Source of the DNA: Phocoenobacter atlanticus
GTDB lineage: Bacteria > Pseudomonadota > Gammaproteobacteria > Enterobacterales > Pasteurellaceae
Assembly: GCF_030764225.1 (NCBI RefSeq)
Contig: NZ_JASAXH010000001.1
Length of the DNA stretch: 64,000 nt
Strand: one strand, 5' to 3'
Part shown: one piece after another, positions 44,615-53,396 of the stretch
Position numbering within the stretch: the stretch's first letter is position 1
How the letters are laid out: the number at the start of each line of letters is the position of its first letter
Notes under the pieces: model-generated
What the model was told of the DNA's origin: nothing
Seen by the model: the letters and a program-made list of their open reading frames with translations, nothing else
The model's database searches: none
Position numbers and translations under genes: made by a program

Positions 44615-46939
44615 ATGTCAAACGAATTAGATACCCAAATTAGCCAAATTATTGCATCAGAATTAACGGTGCAACCAAAGCAGATTTTATCTGCAATGAA
44701 CTTATTAGACGAAGGAAATACGATTCCTTTTATTGCTCGTTATCGTAAAGAAGTGACGGGCGGACTTGATGATACGCAATTACGCCACTTTGAAACACGT
44801 TTGATTTATTTACGAGAATTGAACGATCGCCGTCAAACCATTTTAAAATCGATTGAAGAACAGGGTAAACTTGATGACGATTTACGCCATAAAATTGAAA
44901 ATACCCAAAGCAAAACAGAATTAGAAGATCTTTACTTACCTTATAAACCAAAACGCCGAACTCGTGGGCAAATTGCGATTGAAAATGGACTTGAACCATT
45001 AGCCACAACACTTTGGGACGAGCCAAATCAAACACCTGAAAGCCTTGCAGAAACTTATCTGAATGATGAAGTGAAAGATGTGAAATCAGCCTTAGATGGT
45101 GCAAGATATATCTTAATGGAACGTTTTGCCGAAGACGCTCAACTACTGGCTAAATTACGTCATCATCTCACCCAAAATGCGACCCTTGAAGCAAAAGTGA
45201 TTGATGGAAAAGAAGTTGAAGGGGCAAAATTCCGTGATTATTTTAACTATTCTGAACAGTTTAAAAAAATTCCTTCTCATCGTGCCTTAGCCATTTTACG
45301 TGGGCGAAATGAAGGCATTTTAAATGTCTCTTTAAATGCCGATCCTGAACAAGATGACGCAATCCGTACCAGTTATTGTGAAGAGATTATTCGTGATCAT
45401 TTAGGAGTACAATTTAATGGTTTAGCCTCGGATACGTGGCGTAAACAAGTGATTGCGTGGACGTGGAAAATTAAAACATCATTGCATCTAGAAACAGAAT
45501 TGATGACGACCTTGCGAGAAAAAGCCGAAGAAGAGGCGATTGATGTTTTTGCTCGAAATCTTACCGCTTTATTGATGGCGGCACCTGCTGGGGCAAGAAA
45601 TACAATGGGGCTTGATCCAGGTTTACGAACAGGGGTGAAAGTTGCTGTGGTGGATAATACGGGTAAATTATTAGCAACGGATACTATTTATCCGCATACA
45701 GGTCAGGCAGATAAAGCGGCTCACAGCATTTATACCTTAGGCAAAAAATACAATGTGGATTTGATTGCGATTGGTAATGGTACGGCATCTCGTGAAACAG
45801 AACGTTTTGTGGCAGAAACCCATAAAAAATATAGCGATTGGAAAGCTCAAACCGTTGTGGTTAGCGAGGCTGGGGCATCGGTTTACTCTGCCTCTGAATT
45901 TGCCGCTCAAGAATTTCCTGAGTTAGATGTTTCATTGCGTGGGGCGGTGTCTATTGCTCGCCGTTTGCAAGATCCGTTAGCGGAATTAGTGAAAATTGAA
46001 CCAAAAGCGATCGGCGTGGGGCAATATCAACACGATGTCAACCAAACGCAATTAGCCCGTAAATTAAATGCGGTGGTGGAAGATTGTGTGAATGCGGTAG
46101 GTGTGGATATTAACACGGCGTCTGCACCACTTTTAACCTGTGTGGCGGGTATGAATAAAACCCTTGCACAAAATATTGTGGCATACCGTGATGAAAATGG
46201 ACGTTTTACGGCTCGTAGTCAGCTTAAAAAAGTGGCTCGTTTAGGACCAAAAGCCTTTGAGCAATGTGCAGGATTTATGCGAATTTTAGACGGAAAGAAC
46301 CCGCTTGATCGTTCAAGTGTCCATCCTGAAGCGTATCCTGTGGTAGAAAAAATCTTGCAAGCAACGGAATTAAGTTTAAGCGACTTAATGGGCAATAGCA
46401 CACGCATTCATCAGCTGAATGCATCACAATTTGTGGACGATAAATTCGGATTGCCAACAGTAAGCGATATTTTCAAAGAGCTTGAGAAACCAGGGCGTGA
46501 TCCTCGAGGCGAGTTTAAAACAGCGACCTTTATGGATGGGGTGGAAGAAATTAAAGATCTTGTTGAAGGAATGATCTTAGAAGGTACGGTAACCAACGTA
46601 ACGAACTTCGGTGCGTTTGTGGATGTGGGCGTACACCAAGACGGTTTAGTGCATATTTCAATGTTAGCAAATACTTTTGTGGACGATCCTCACAAAGTGG
46701 TTAAGACGGGCGATATTGTTAAAGTTAAAGTCTTAGACGTGGATATTGCACGTAAACGTATTGCCTTAACAATGCGATTAGATGAAAAATCTGCCCCTAA
46801 AAAAGATCAAAATAGAGATGAACAAGCGCCAAGAAGCAGAACAACAGCAAATAATCCAAAATTTGCAAAAAATTCACAAAAAACAACCGCTACAAATTCA
46901 GCAATGGCAGATGCTTTTGCGAAGTTAAAGAGAAGATAA
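44615..46939 (+). CDS. tex: RNA-binding transcription accessory protein Tex
   Basis: Tex binds RNA and is linked to transcription and stress tolerance. The 774-residue protein has the full domain order: N-terminal helical region (MNLLDEGNTIPFIARYRKEVTGGLDD, about residues 28-53), YqgF-like RNase H domain (about 320-450, TMGLDPGLRTGVKVAVVD), helix-hairpin-helix segments (about 480-600, DINTASAPLLTCVAGMNKTLAQNIV), and a C-terminal S1 domain (about 640-715, EGTVTNVTNFGAFVDVGVHQDG). A basic, low-complexity tail follows. It is abutted by the remnant gene at 46940. Confidence 0.96.
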   Translation: MSNELDTQISQIIASELTVQPKQILSAMNLLDEGNTIPFIARYRKEVTGGLDDTQLRHFETRLIYLRELNDRRQTILKSIEEQGKLDDDLRHKIENTQSKTELEDLYLPYKPKRRTRGQIAIENGLEPLATTLWDEPNQTPESLAETYLNDEVKDVKSALDGARYILMERFAEDAQLLAKLRHHLTQNATLEAKVIDGKEVEGAKFRDYFNYSEQFKKIPSHRALAILRGRNEGILNVSLNADPEQDDAIRTSYCEEIIRDHLGVQFNGLASDTWRKQVIAWTWKIKTSLHLETELMTTLREKAEEEAIDVFARNLTALLMAAPAGARNTMGLDPGLRTGVKVAVVDNTGKLLATDTIYPHTGQADKAAHSIYTLGKKYNVDLIAIGNGTASRETERFVAETHKKYSDWKAQTVVVSEAGASVYSASEFAAQEFPELDVSLRGAVSIARRLQDPLAELVKIEPKAIGVGQYQHDVNQTQLARKLNAVVEDCVNAVGVDINTASAPLLTCVAGMNKTLAQNIVAYRDENGRFTARSQLKKVARLGPKAFEQCAGFMRILDGKNPLDRSSVHPEAYPVVEKILQATELSLSDLMGNSTRIHQLNASQFVDDKFGLPTVSDIFKELEKPGRDPRGEFKTATFMDGVEEIKDLVEGMILEGTVTNVTNFGAFVDVGVHQDGLVHISMLANTFVDDPHKVVKTGDIVKVKVLDVDIARKRIALTMRLDEKSAPKKDQNRDEQAPRSRTTANNPKFAKNSQKTTATNSAMADAFAKLKRR

Positions 46940-47065
46940 ATGAAATTATATCACGGTAGTAATATTGAAGTGGCAGAACCAAAGTTGCTTACTAATCAAA
47001 GATTACTTGATTTTGGTTCAGGCTTTTATTTGACTTCAAGTTTACAACAAGCAACTCTTATTTGA
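46940..47065 (+). pseudogene. N-terminal remnant of a DUF3990-type ADP-ribosyltransferase
   Basis: A 41-residue frame starting MKLYHGSNIEVAEPKLL and continuing LLDFGSGFYLTSSLQQA matches the first part of DUF3990 proteins, a family in the ADP-ribosyltransferase clan (Y-H-G at the NAD site; G-x-G-F-Y). Full members are about 150 residues; the C-terminal two thirds are missing. The ATG follows the tex stop with no gap. Either a deletion removed the rest or a stop truncated it. Other small genes of the same kind of locus follow directly, so a deletion is more likely. Confidence 0.7.
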
Positions 47066-47074
47066 GATAATAAA

Positions 47075-47323
47075 ATGACAGATAAAGATTTTGTAAGATT
47101 TCTTGATTATTATGATAGAGAAGTGATTTCACTTATTGTTGAAAAATATGGCTTTGGTGAGATGGAAGCACTGCGTGATTTTATTCAATCTGAAACCTAT
47201 CAAATGCTTGCAGATACTGAACTGAAAATGTGGAATTTCTCTCCAAAAATTATTTTTGATTTATGGGAATGTGAAAAAATAACTGGTAATCCTAGACATT
47301 CTATTTATATCAAAGGAGCATAA
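47075..47323 (+). CDS. Small protein of the DUF3990/DUF3791-type neighbourhood
   Basis: It has 82 residues, mostly helical, with KYGFGEMEALRDFIQSETYQ (about residues 24-43) and NFSPKIIFDLWECEKITG at the C-terminal half. In my recollection, similar small proteins sit beside DUF3990 ADP-ribosyltransferases in many genomes; I cannot confirm that here. No transmembrane segment or known fold is visible. It might be an antitoxin-like partner or part of a surveillance unit. It precedes the next small gene by one base. Confidence 0.6.
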   Translation: MTDKDFVRFLDYYDREVISLIVEKYGFGEMEALRDFIQSETYQMLADTELKMWNFSPKIIFDLWECEKITGNPRHSIYIKGA

Positions 47324-47324
47324 A

Positions 47325-47540
47325 ATGAAAAAAGAAATGCAATTTTTTATTTATTTGCTAGAACATTATGCACATTATAAAAGGACAACCGCAACGGAAA
47401 TATTACATACTTGGGATAGATTAGCACTGACGGATTTTATTTATGATATGTATGAAATGTATCACAGTGAGCGATTAGAAAATGCCTTTGAAGATATTGA
47501 TAATTTAGTTGCCAAAAAGGATCAAAATGTTAGCAAATAA
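47325..47540 (+). CDS. DUF3791-like small protein
   Basis: It has 71 residues: MKKEMQFFIYLLEHYAHYKR, then ATEILHTWDRLALTDFIYDMYEMYHSERLENAFEDID. The acidic, helical pattern with a YDMYE-YH block is that of DUF3791 proteins, which are commonly found next to DUF3990 genes. It overlaps the Fic start by 14 bases (47527-47540), so the two are translationally linked. Function is unknown. Confidence 0.65.
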   Translation: MKKEMQFFIYLLEHYAHYKRTTATEILHTWDRLALTDFIYDMYEMYHSERLENAFEDIDNLVAKKDQNVSK

Positions 47541-48138
47541 ACTTGGTATCACAGATATTTTAGAATTAGCAAAAGCCGAAGAAAAGCAAACTAAAATAAA
47601 AGCTCTGGCACTTTTTGAAGAAAAGGTATTAGACACTTTTGAAGTGGGAACTTTTCAAGGCTTGTGTCAAATTCATCATTATTTATTTAATGATATTTAT
47701 GATTTTGCAGGGAAAATGCGAGAGGTCAATATTGCAAAAGGCAATTTTCGCTTTGCACCTGTGATGTATCTTGAACCTGCTTTAAAAAGTATTGACAAAA
47801 TGCCACAAAGTAATTTCAATGAAATTTTTGAAAAATATGTTGAGATGAATGTGGCACACCCTTTTAGAGAGGGGAATGGACGTAGTACTCGAATTTGGCT
47901 TGATACGATTTTAAAGAAAGAATTAAAGCAGGTGATTGATTGGAGTAAGGTAAATAAAGAGGATTATTTATTGGCGATGGAACGTAGCCCAGTGAAAGAT
48001 CTCGAAATTAAATTTCTACTTCAACAAGCATTAACGGATAAAATTAACGATCGTGAAGTTTATATGAAAGGAATTGATGCAAGTTACCACTATGAAGGTT
48101 ACAGTGTCTTTAAAACTAAAGATCTTAAAAATTATTAA
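47527..48138 (+). CDS. Class III Fic AMP-transferase (NmFic-like)
   Basis: Fic enzymes transfer AMP from ATP to hydroxyl residues of target proteins. I start it at ATG 47527, with GGAT upstream, which gives 203 residues. The full active motif HPFREGNGRSTR is at residues 111-122 (His111, Glu115, Arg119). The flap region is GKMREVNIAKGNFRF (about 62-76). The autoinhibitory motif [S/T]xxxE[G/N] is at the C-terminus as Ser186-x3-Glu190-Gly191 (SYHYEG). This is the class III layout of Neisseria meningitidis NmFic, which is held inactive by its own C-terminal helix and can AMPylate gyrase B. The target here is unknown. Confidence 0.9.
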   Translation: MLANKLGITDILELAKAEEKQTKIKALALFEEKVLDTFEVGTFQGLCQIHHYLFNDIYDFAGKMREVNIAKGNFRFAPVMYLEPALKSIDKMPQSNFNEIFEKYVEMNVAHPFREGNGRSTRIWLDTILKKELKQVIDWSKVNKEDYLLAMERSPVKDLEIKFLLQQALTDKINDREVYMKGIDASYHYEGYSVFKTKDLKNY

Positions 48139-48178
48139 GATTTTTATTACTATGATTTTTTAATCAGGAGAACCAAAA

Positions 48179-49828
48179 ATGAAAAACAAGTTAGCAATTT
48201 CATTCTTATTTAGTGCATTAACCGCAGGGTTTATCGGTGTAGCAAATGCAACCGATAAAGATGCAGGTGTGGAATTAACCGTATTACATACTAATGATCA
48301 TCACGGTCATTTTTGGCGTAATAAACACGGTGAATACGGTATGGCAGCTCGCAAGACTTTGATTGACAGTATTAGAAAAGAAGTGGCAGATCAAGGTGGG
48401 TATAGTCTATTGCTTTCTGGTGGAGATATTAATACTGGTGTTCCTGAGTCTGATATGCAAAATGCAGAACCAGATTTTAAAGGAATGACAAAACTCGGTT
48501 ATGATGCAATGGCATTAGGTAATCACGAGTTTGATAATCCATTAAGTGTGTTAAAACAGCAACAAGAATGGGTAAACTTTCCTTTCTTAGGTGCAAATAT
48601 TTATGATAAGAAAACGGGTGAACGTGTATTTAAACCTTATCAAATCTTCACTAAAGGTGGGGTAAAAATTGCGGTAATTGGTTTAACGACTGAAGATACT
48701 ATGAAAATAGGTAATCCTGAGTATATTTCAGGTTTAGAATTCCGTAATCCTGTTGAAACAGTAAAACAATTAGTCCCTGAAATCAAAAAAACAGAAAACC
48801 CTGATTTAATTTTTGCGGTCACTCATATGGGGCATTATCAAAATGCAAATTACGGTATTAATGCACCAGGTGATGTAACTTTAGCTCGTTCATTACCTGA
48901 AGGTTATTTAGATATGATTATTGGTGGACACTCACAAAATCCTGTGTGTATGGAACCAAATCTAGAAACTTACGATCCAAACTTTAAACCAGGCAAAGAT
49001 TGTCGTCCTGATAGACAAAATGGGACTTGGATTGTGCAAGCGCACGAATGGGGTAAATATGTAGGGCGTGCAGATTTCAATTTTAAAGAGGGTAAATTAG
49101 TACTCAATGAGTACAAACTGATTCCTGTGAACTTGAAGAAAAAAGTAAAAATTGATGGTAAAAAAGTACGTCAATTAGTGGCGGATGAAATCAAAGAAGA
49201 TCAAGAAATGTTAAGTTTCCTCACTCCATATCAAGAAAAAGGGGAAAAAGCACTGAATGTAAAAATTGGTCAAAGTGATGCAAAATTAATTGGAGATAGA
49301 GATATTGTTAGAACACAGCAAACTAATTTAGGGCGTTTAATTGCAACCGCTCAAAAAGAAAAAGTACAGGCTGATGTAGGTATTATGAATTCTGGTGGTG
49401 TGCGTGATTCTATTGAAGCAGGTGATATTACTTATAAAGATGTGTTAAAAGTGCAACCTTTTGCAAATACGGTAGTAAAAGCAAATATGAAAGGGGCAGA
49501 ACTTAAAAAATATCTTGAAGTTATTGCCGTACCTAAAGCCGTTGGTGCAGGGGCATATCCTCAATTTTCTGGCATTTCAATGACGGTTAAAAATGATGGA
49601 ATACATAATGTAAAAATTAACGGGGAAGCATTAGATAATGATAAAGTTTATACCTTTACCGTTCCAAGTTTTAATGCTGCTGGTGGAGATGGTTATCCAA
49701 AATTAACAGACTTCATTAATACAGGTTTTGTAGATGCGGAAGTATTAAAAAGCTATATTCAATCACACTCTCCATTAAAAGTGGCAGATTATGAACCCAA
49801 AAATGAAGTAGTATTTGAAAATCAATAA
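48179..49828 (+). CDS. ushA: UshA-type UDP-sugar hydrolase / 5'-nucleotidase
   Basis: Periplasmic enzyme that hydrolyses UDP-sugars and nucleotides. The 549-residue precursor has a signal peptide (about 25 residues, ending IGVANA). The N-terminal metallophosphatase domain shows VLHTNDHHGHF, LLSGGDINTG, LGNHEFDNP, VTHMGHY and IIGGHSQNP. The C-terminal domain (about residues 350-549) has NSGGVRDSIEAGDITYKDVLKVQPF and NAAGGDGYPKL, the substrate-binding site. Similarity is close to E. coli UshA along its length. In Pasteurellaceae such enzymes can also take part in NAD use. It has its own terminator. Confidence 0.93.
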   Translation: MKNKLAISFLFSALTAGFIGVANATDKDAGVELTVLHTNDHHGHFWRNKHGEYGMAARKTLIDSIRKEVADQGGYSLLLSGGDINTGVPESDMQNAEPDFKGMTKLGYDAMALGNHEFDNPLSVLKQQQEWVNFPFLGANIYDKKTGERVFKPYQIFTKGGVKIAVIGLTTEDTMKIGNPEYISGLEFRNPVETVKQLVPEIKKTENPDLIFAVTHMGHYQNANYGINAPGDVTLARSLPEGYLDMIIGGHSQNPVCMEPNLETYDPNFKPGKDCRPDRQNGTWIVQAHEWGKYVGRADFNFKEGKLVLNEYKLIPVNLKKKVKIDGKKVRQLVADEIKEDQEMLSFLTPYQEKGEKALNVKIGQSDAKLIGDRDIVRTQQTNLGRLIATAQKEKVQADVGIMNSGGVRDSIEAGDITYKDVLKVQPFANTVVKANMKGAELKKYLEVIAVPKAVGAGAYPQFSGISMTVKNDGIHNVKINGEALDNDKVYTFTVPSFNAAGGDGYPKLTDFINTGFVDAEVLKSYIQSHSPLKVADYEPKNEVVFENQ

Positions 49829-49835
49829 TTTGATT

Positions 49836-49863
49836 ACAGCCTCCTTTTGGGAGGCTGTTTTGT
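49836..49863 (+). terminator. ushA terminator
   Basis: ACAGCCTCC (49836-49844) pairs with GGAGGCTGT (49850-49858), with a 5-nt loop, then TTTTGTATTTTT. It separates ushA from the lipid gene pair. Confidence 0.88.
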
Positions 49864-49880
49864 ATTTTTAGGAGAAGTTT

Positions 49881-50816
49881 ATGCTATTTAATTTACCTCA
49901 AAATGCGTTAATAATTATGGGATTAGTAGTTATTTTCCTACTTATCGCTTCTTTTATTACCACCAAGAAAATTAACCAAAATCCAGAGAAAGATTACACC
50001 GAACTTAAGCAAAGAGTGATTTCGTGGTGGTATATGATTGGTATTCTGTTTATCTGTTTTAGTTTAGGTTTTACCACAACTATTGTCTTATTTGCGGTGA
50101 TTAGTTTCTTAGCATTAAAAGAATTTTTCTCCATTGTGCCATTAAGATTAATTGATCGCCGTGTGATATTTTGGGTCTATTTAACCATTCCGATTCAATA
50201 TTATTTTATTGCAATAAAATGGCACACAATGTCATTAATTTTTATTCCTGTTTATCTATTCTTATTTATTCCAATTCGCCTTGTGTTACTCGGTGAAGTA
50301 AAGGGCTTTATTCGCTCCGTAGGGATATTACAATGGGGAGCAATGCTCACCATTTTCTGTATTGGTCATTTGGCAATGTTAGTCGGATTACCAGCAACAC
50401 ACCCCAATGCAGGAGGATTAGGTTTAGTGTTATTTATTCTTTTATTAACACAATTTAATGATGTAATGCAGTATGTGTGGGGAAAATCCTTTGGTAAGCA
50501 TAAAATCATCCCTAAAGTCAGCCCAAATAAAACGTGGGAAGGTTTTTTAGGCGGGATATTATCGACCTCTATATTAGCCTCACTATTAGGAATGATATTA
50601 ACCCCAATGCCAATTTGGTTAAGTTTTATCGCAGGGATTGTGATTGCTGTAGCAGGATTCTTAGGTGATGTTGTAATGTCATCGGTTAAACGAGATTTAT
50701 CGATTAAAGATTGCAGTACCTTAATTCCGGGTCACGGCGGTATTTTGGATCGAATGGATAGTTTGACCTTTTCAGCCCCGTTATTTTTCCATTTTTACTA
50801 TTATCTGTTTGTGTGA
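49881..50816 (+). CDS. CdsA-family phosphatidate cytidylyltransferase-like protein
   Basis: A 311-residue inner-membrane protein with about eight membrane segments. The CDS signature is present as SSVKRDLSIKDCSTLIPGHGGILDRMDS (about residues 269-296), with the conserved Lys-Arg, Lys-Asp and terminal DR-D-S metal site. It is closer to E. coli YnbB than to the main CdsA. It overlaps no gene; 11 bases separate it from the acyltransferase that follows. The main cdsA is expected elsewhere, so this is probably an accessory CDP-diacylglycerol-forming enzyme. The exact lipid is unknown. Confidence 0.85.
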   Translation: MLFNLPQNALIIMGLVVIFLLIASFITTKKINQNPEKDYTELKQRVISWWYMIGILFICFSLGFTTTIVLFAVISFLALKEFFSIVPLRLIDRRVIFWVYLTIPIQYYFIAIKWHTMSLIFIPVYLFLFIPIRLVLLGEVKGFIRSVGILQWGAMLTIFCIGHLAMLVGLPATHPNAGGLGLVLFILLLTQFNDVMQYVWGKSFGKHKIIPKVSPNKTWEGFLGGILSTSILASLLGMILTPMPIWLSFIAGIVIAVAGFLGDVVMSSVKRDLSIKDCSTLIPGHGGILDRMDSLTFSAPLFFHFYYYLFV

Positions 50817-50827
50817 TTAGGTAGGCA

Positions 50828-51472
50828 ATGATGAAAATTAATTTTAAATATTTACCAAAAATCTTATTTTTTGCCTTGATTGTAAAACCTGTTGTTTTAT
50901 TTCTATTAGGATTAAATATTCAAGGTAAACGTTCTTTGCCCACCAAATCTGCGGTGATTGCTGCTAATCATAATAGTCATTTAGATACACTGGTATTGAT
51001 GAGTTTATTTCCTCTTTCTCAAATACATTTAGTCCGCCCTGTCGCAGCAGCGGATTATTTTTTAAAAAATCGCTATATGGCGTGGTTTGCGTTAAATTGC
51101 ATTGGGATTATTCCCTTAGAGAGAAAAAGTCAGCAATATGATCAAATTTTTAAAGATTGTCATCAAGCACTGGATAACGGTGATATTTTGATTTTATTTC
51201 CTGAAGGCAGTCGTGGAGAACCTGAAAAAATAGGAACCATCAAGAAAGGATTATATTATTTATTGGAAGAGCGTCAGCACAATGTGAAAGTCTATCCTGT
51301 AATTTTGCGAGGTTTGGGCAATGCGTTACCACGAGGGGAAGCCTTATTTGTACCTTTTAATTGTGATGTAATTATTGGCGAACCTTTACCTCCTCAAAAT
51401 AGTAGTGAACAGTTTGTCACAATACTGTTTGAGAGATATAATCAACTTGCAGAGAATTGCTTAACTAAATAA
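50828..51472 (+). CDS. 1-acylglycerol-3-phosphate O-acyltransferase family protein (PlsC-like)
   Basis: A 214-residue membrane-associated acyltransferase. It has one N-terminal hydrophobic segment (about residues 10-28), the catalytic HxxxxD as AANHNSHLDTL (about 44-54, His46-Asp51), and FPEGSRGEPEKIGTIKKG (about 130-147). A second in-frame ATG lies one codon in. It is paired with the YnbB-like gene, so the two could make phosphatidic acid and then CDP-diacylglycerol. The main plsC is expected elsewhere. Confidence 0.85.
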   Translation: MMKINFKYLPKILFFALIVKPVVLFLLGLNIQGKRSLPTKSAVIAANHNSHLDTLVLMSLFPLSQIHLVRPVAAADYFLKNRYMAWFALNCIGIIPLERKSQQYDQIFKDCHQALDNGDILILFPEGSRGEPEKIGTIKKGLYYLLEERQHNVKVYPVILRGLGNALPRGEALFVPFNCDVIIGEPLPPQNSSEQFVTILFERYNQLAENCLTK

Positions 51473-51486
51473 AAAGATCAATCAAA

Positions 51487-51542
51487 CAAGCGGTAAGATG
51501 TTGATGAAAATTTGCAAATTTTTTACTTTATCTCACCGCTTG
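51487..51542. repeat. Inverted uptake-signal-like pair before the nitroreductase
   Basis: CAAGCGGTAAGAT (51487-51499) and ATCTCACCGCTTG (51530-51542) pair with one mismatch around TTTGCAAATTTTTT. It may end transcription from the acyltransferase. Confidence 0.6.
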
Positions 51543-51567
51543 ATTTCTATACGGATAAGGAAAAGAT

Positions 51568-52233
51568 ATGTCAAAAATAACTAAACAACAAATTTTAGAT
51601 GCAGCTTTGTATCGCTGTGCAATTCGTGATTATGATCCCACTAAAAAAATTAGCGAAGAAGATTTTAACGTAATTTTAGAGTTAGCACGTTTATCACCAA
51701 GCTCAGTAGGCTCAGAGCCGTGGAAGTTTTTAGTAATACAAAACCCTGAACTTCGTCAACAACTCAAACCTGTGAGTTGGGGAATGAAAACACAGCTGGA
51801 TAATGCGAGTCATTTGGTGTTTTTATTAGCCCATAAAAATATGCGTTATGACACTGATTTCTTCCGTCAAAAATTGCAAAGTCGTGGTTTAAGTGGTGAG
51901 AAACTAGAACAAAAATTACAAGATTACAAACGCTTTCAACAAAGTGATATAGATATTTTAGACAGTGAACGCACTTTATTTGATTGGGCGAGTAAACAAA
52001 CTTATATTGCACTTGGCAATATGATGAATGGTGCAGCAATGATGGGTATTGACTCTTGCCCAGTTGAAGGAATGAATTATAAAGCGGTGACTGATATTTT
52101 AGTGGAAGCAGGATTATTTAATCCAAATGAGTACGGTGTTTCTGTGGCAGTGACTTTTGGTTATCGAAGTGATAAACCATTACCTGCAAAAAGCCGTAAA
52201 AAAATGGACGATATTGTGATTTGGGCTGAGTGA
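51568..52233 (+). CDS. Nitroreductase-family NAD(P)H-dependent FMN oxidoreductase
   Basis: A 221-residue flavoenzyme. FMN contacts are expected in RCAIRDYDPTKKI (about residues 16-28, Arg16 region), LARLSPSSVGSEPWKFLVIQN (about 39-59), and the C-terminal FGYRSDKPLPAKSRKK (about 198-213). SKQTYIALGNMMNGAAMMGIDSCPVEGM (about 140-167) is the helix that carries the second FMN site. NfsB-type enzymes reduce nitro compounds and quinones; the physiological electron acceptor is not evident. It is 17 bases upstream of the AAA ATPase and may be transcribed with it. Confidence 0.9.
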   Translation: MSKITKQQILDAALYRCAIRDYDPTKKISEEDFNVILELARLSPSSVGSEPWKFLVIQNPELRQQLKPVSWGMKTQLDNASHLVFLLAHKNMRYDTDFFRQKLQSRGLSGEKLEQKLQDYKRFQQSDIDILDSERTLFDWASKQTYIALGNMMNGAAMMGIDSCPVEGMNYKAVTDILVEAGLFNPNEYGVSVAVTFGYRSDKPLPAKSRKKMDDIVIWAE

Positions 52234-52250
52234 ATTGAGAGGTAACAAGA

Positions 52251-53396
52251 ATGGATAATTTAATTGCAGGAAACCTACGTTTTGAAAAAATGCAAGGCGT
52301 AGGCACAATGGATATTAATTTTGCCAAAGATAAGAATACTTATGTATTAATTGGTGAAAATGGAATAGGCAAAACGAAGTTTTTAGAAAGTTTATTTACG
52401 ACTTTGCTACTTAGTAATCAGCAAGTATTAATAAAACAACCTTATATCTTAAATCAACGCCTACCTTTTAGCGGGGTGAAAATTAATGGGAAAGAATTTA
52501 AAAAAAATAATGATGAAGGGTTTTGCCCAACTAAAGAAGATTTTATGAATTTCATAATTAATCCATTTCCTATTGTTTACCTTTCAGCGTCTAATCGAAG
52601 TAATATTGATAGAGTTGACTCATCTGTTAAAAATATGGGGAGCAACCAAACTAGACGAGAAGAGTATTTAGAATATTTAATAGGTTGTTTTTCTTATAGA
52701 GAAAGTAAATTAAAAAATTTAAATATGAAAGTTAATTTGGAAGAATGGATTATCCAACGAGCCCAATCGTCCAATAAATATCAAACTAAAGAAGATAATC
52801 GAGAAATTGAAATACATACATTATTGACCTTATTAAATAAAATGGATAACCGTATTGACGGTTCGTTTTTAGAAATTTCAGGAGATAATCGAGTATTTAT
52901 TAAAGTTGAAAATCAAAAACGAGAATTATCAGAATTATCCAGCGGTTTTACTGCTATTTTAAAGTTATTACAGGGAATTATTGCAGGTTATAGTTATTTC
53001 ACTAATGAAACCCAAATTCAAAATGTTCGTGGATTTGTATTAATTGATGAAATTGAAAGCCATCTGCATAATGAGTGGCAAGTAAAAATAGTGCCATTAT
53101 TAAAAACGTTATTCCCAAATACCACTTTTGTTATTACTACTCATTCATCGTTAGTGATTAGTCAGTTAGAGCAAGGTGAAGCTTACCGTTTAGAACGTGC
53201 TGATGATGGCGTTGTTTATGGCAAAGAGATTAAAAATCCAAATAAAATTACTTTTGTTGATTTAATGCAAAATGCGTTTAGTGTAGATTTAAATCAGTTA
53301 AAAATTGATCGAGAAAATCAATCTAATCAGGAGCAAGGCAAAGCAGCCTTATTAAATTTGATTAAAAATGAATTGGATAAGATGGAGAGTAAATAA
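52251..53396 (+). CDS. AAA-family (OLD/SMC-like) ATPase, partner of a PIN nuclease
   Basis: A 381-residue ATPase of the ABC/SMC-like AAA_21 type. Walker A is GENGIGKT (residues 35-42). An LSSG signature-like motif lies near 230 (RELSELSSGFTA). Walker B is GFVLIDEIESHLH (about 261-273), ending in Glu-Ser-His, and the switch region is TTHSSLVISQLE (about 295-306). The middle (about 90-210) is charged and helical. There is no TOPRIM, nuclease or membrane segment. Its stop shares one base with the PIN gene. ATPases of this type work as sensors in several phage-defence systems; here it is not a match I can name. Confidence 0.75.
   Translation: MDNLIAGNLRFEKMQGVGTMDINFAKDKNTYVLIGENGIGKTKFLESLFTTLLLSNQQVLIKQPYILNQRLPFSGVKINGKEFKKNNDEGFCPTKEDFMNFIINPFPIVYLSASNRSNIDRVDSSVKNMGSNQTRREEYLEYLIGCFSYRESKLKNLNMKVNLEEWIIQRAQSSNKYQTKEDNREIEIHTLLTLLNKMDNRIDGSFLEISGDNRVFIKVENQKRELSELSSGFTAILKLLQGIIAGYSYFTNETQIQNVRGFVLIDEIESHLHNEWQVKIVPLLKTLFPNTTFVITTHSSLVISQLEQGEAYRLERADDGVVYGKEIKNPNKITFVDLMQNAFSVDLNQLKIDRENQSNQEQGKAALLNLIKNELDKMESK

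Noticed and set aside
44730..45104. 124-residue frame opposite tex
   Set aside because: It mirrors a conserved coding region and has no RBS or neighbours that would support it.
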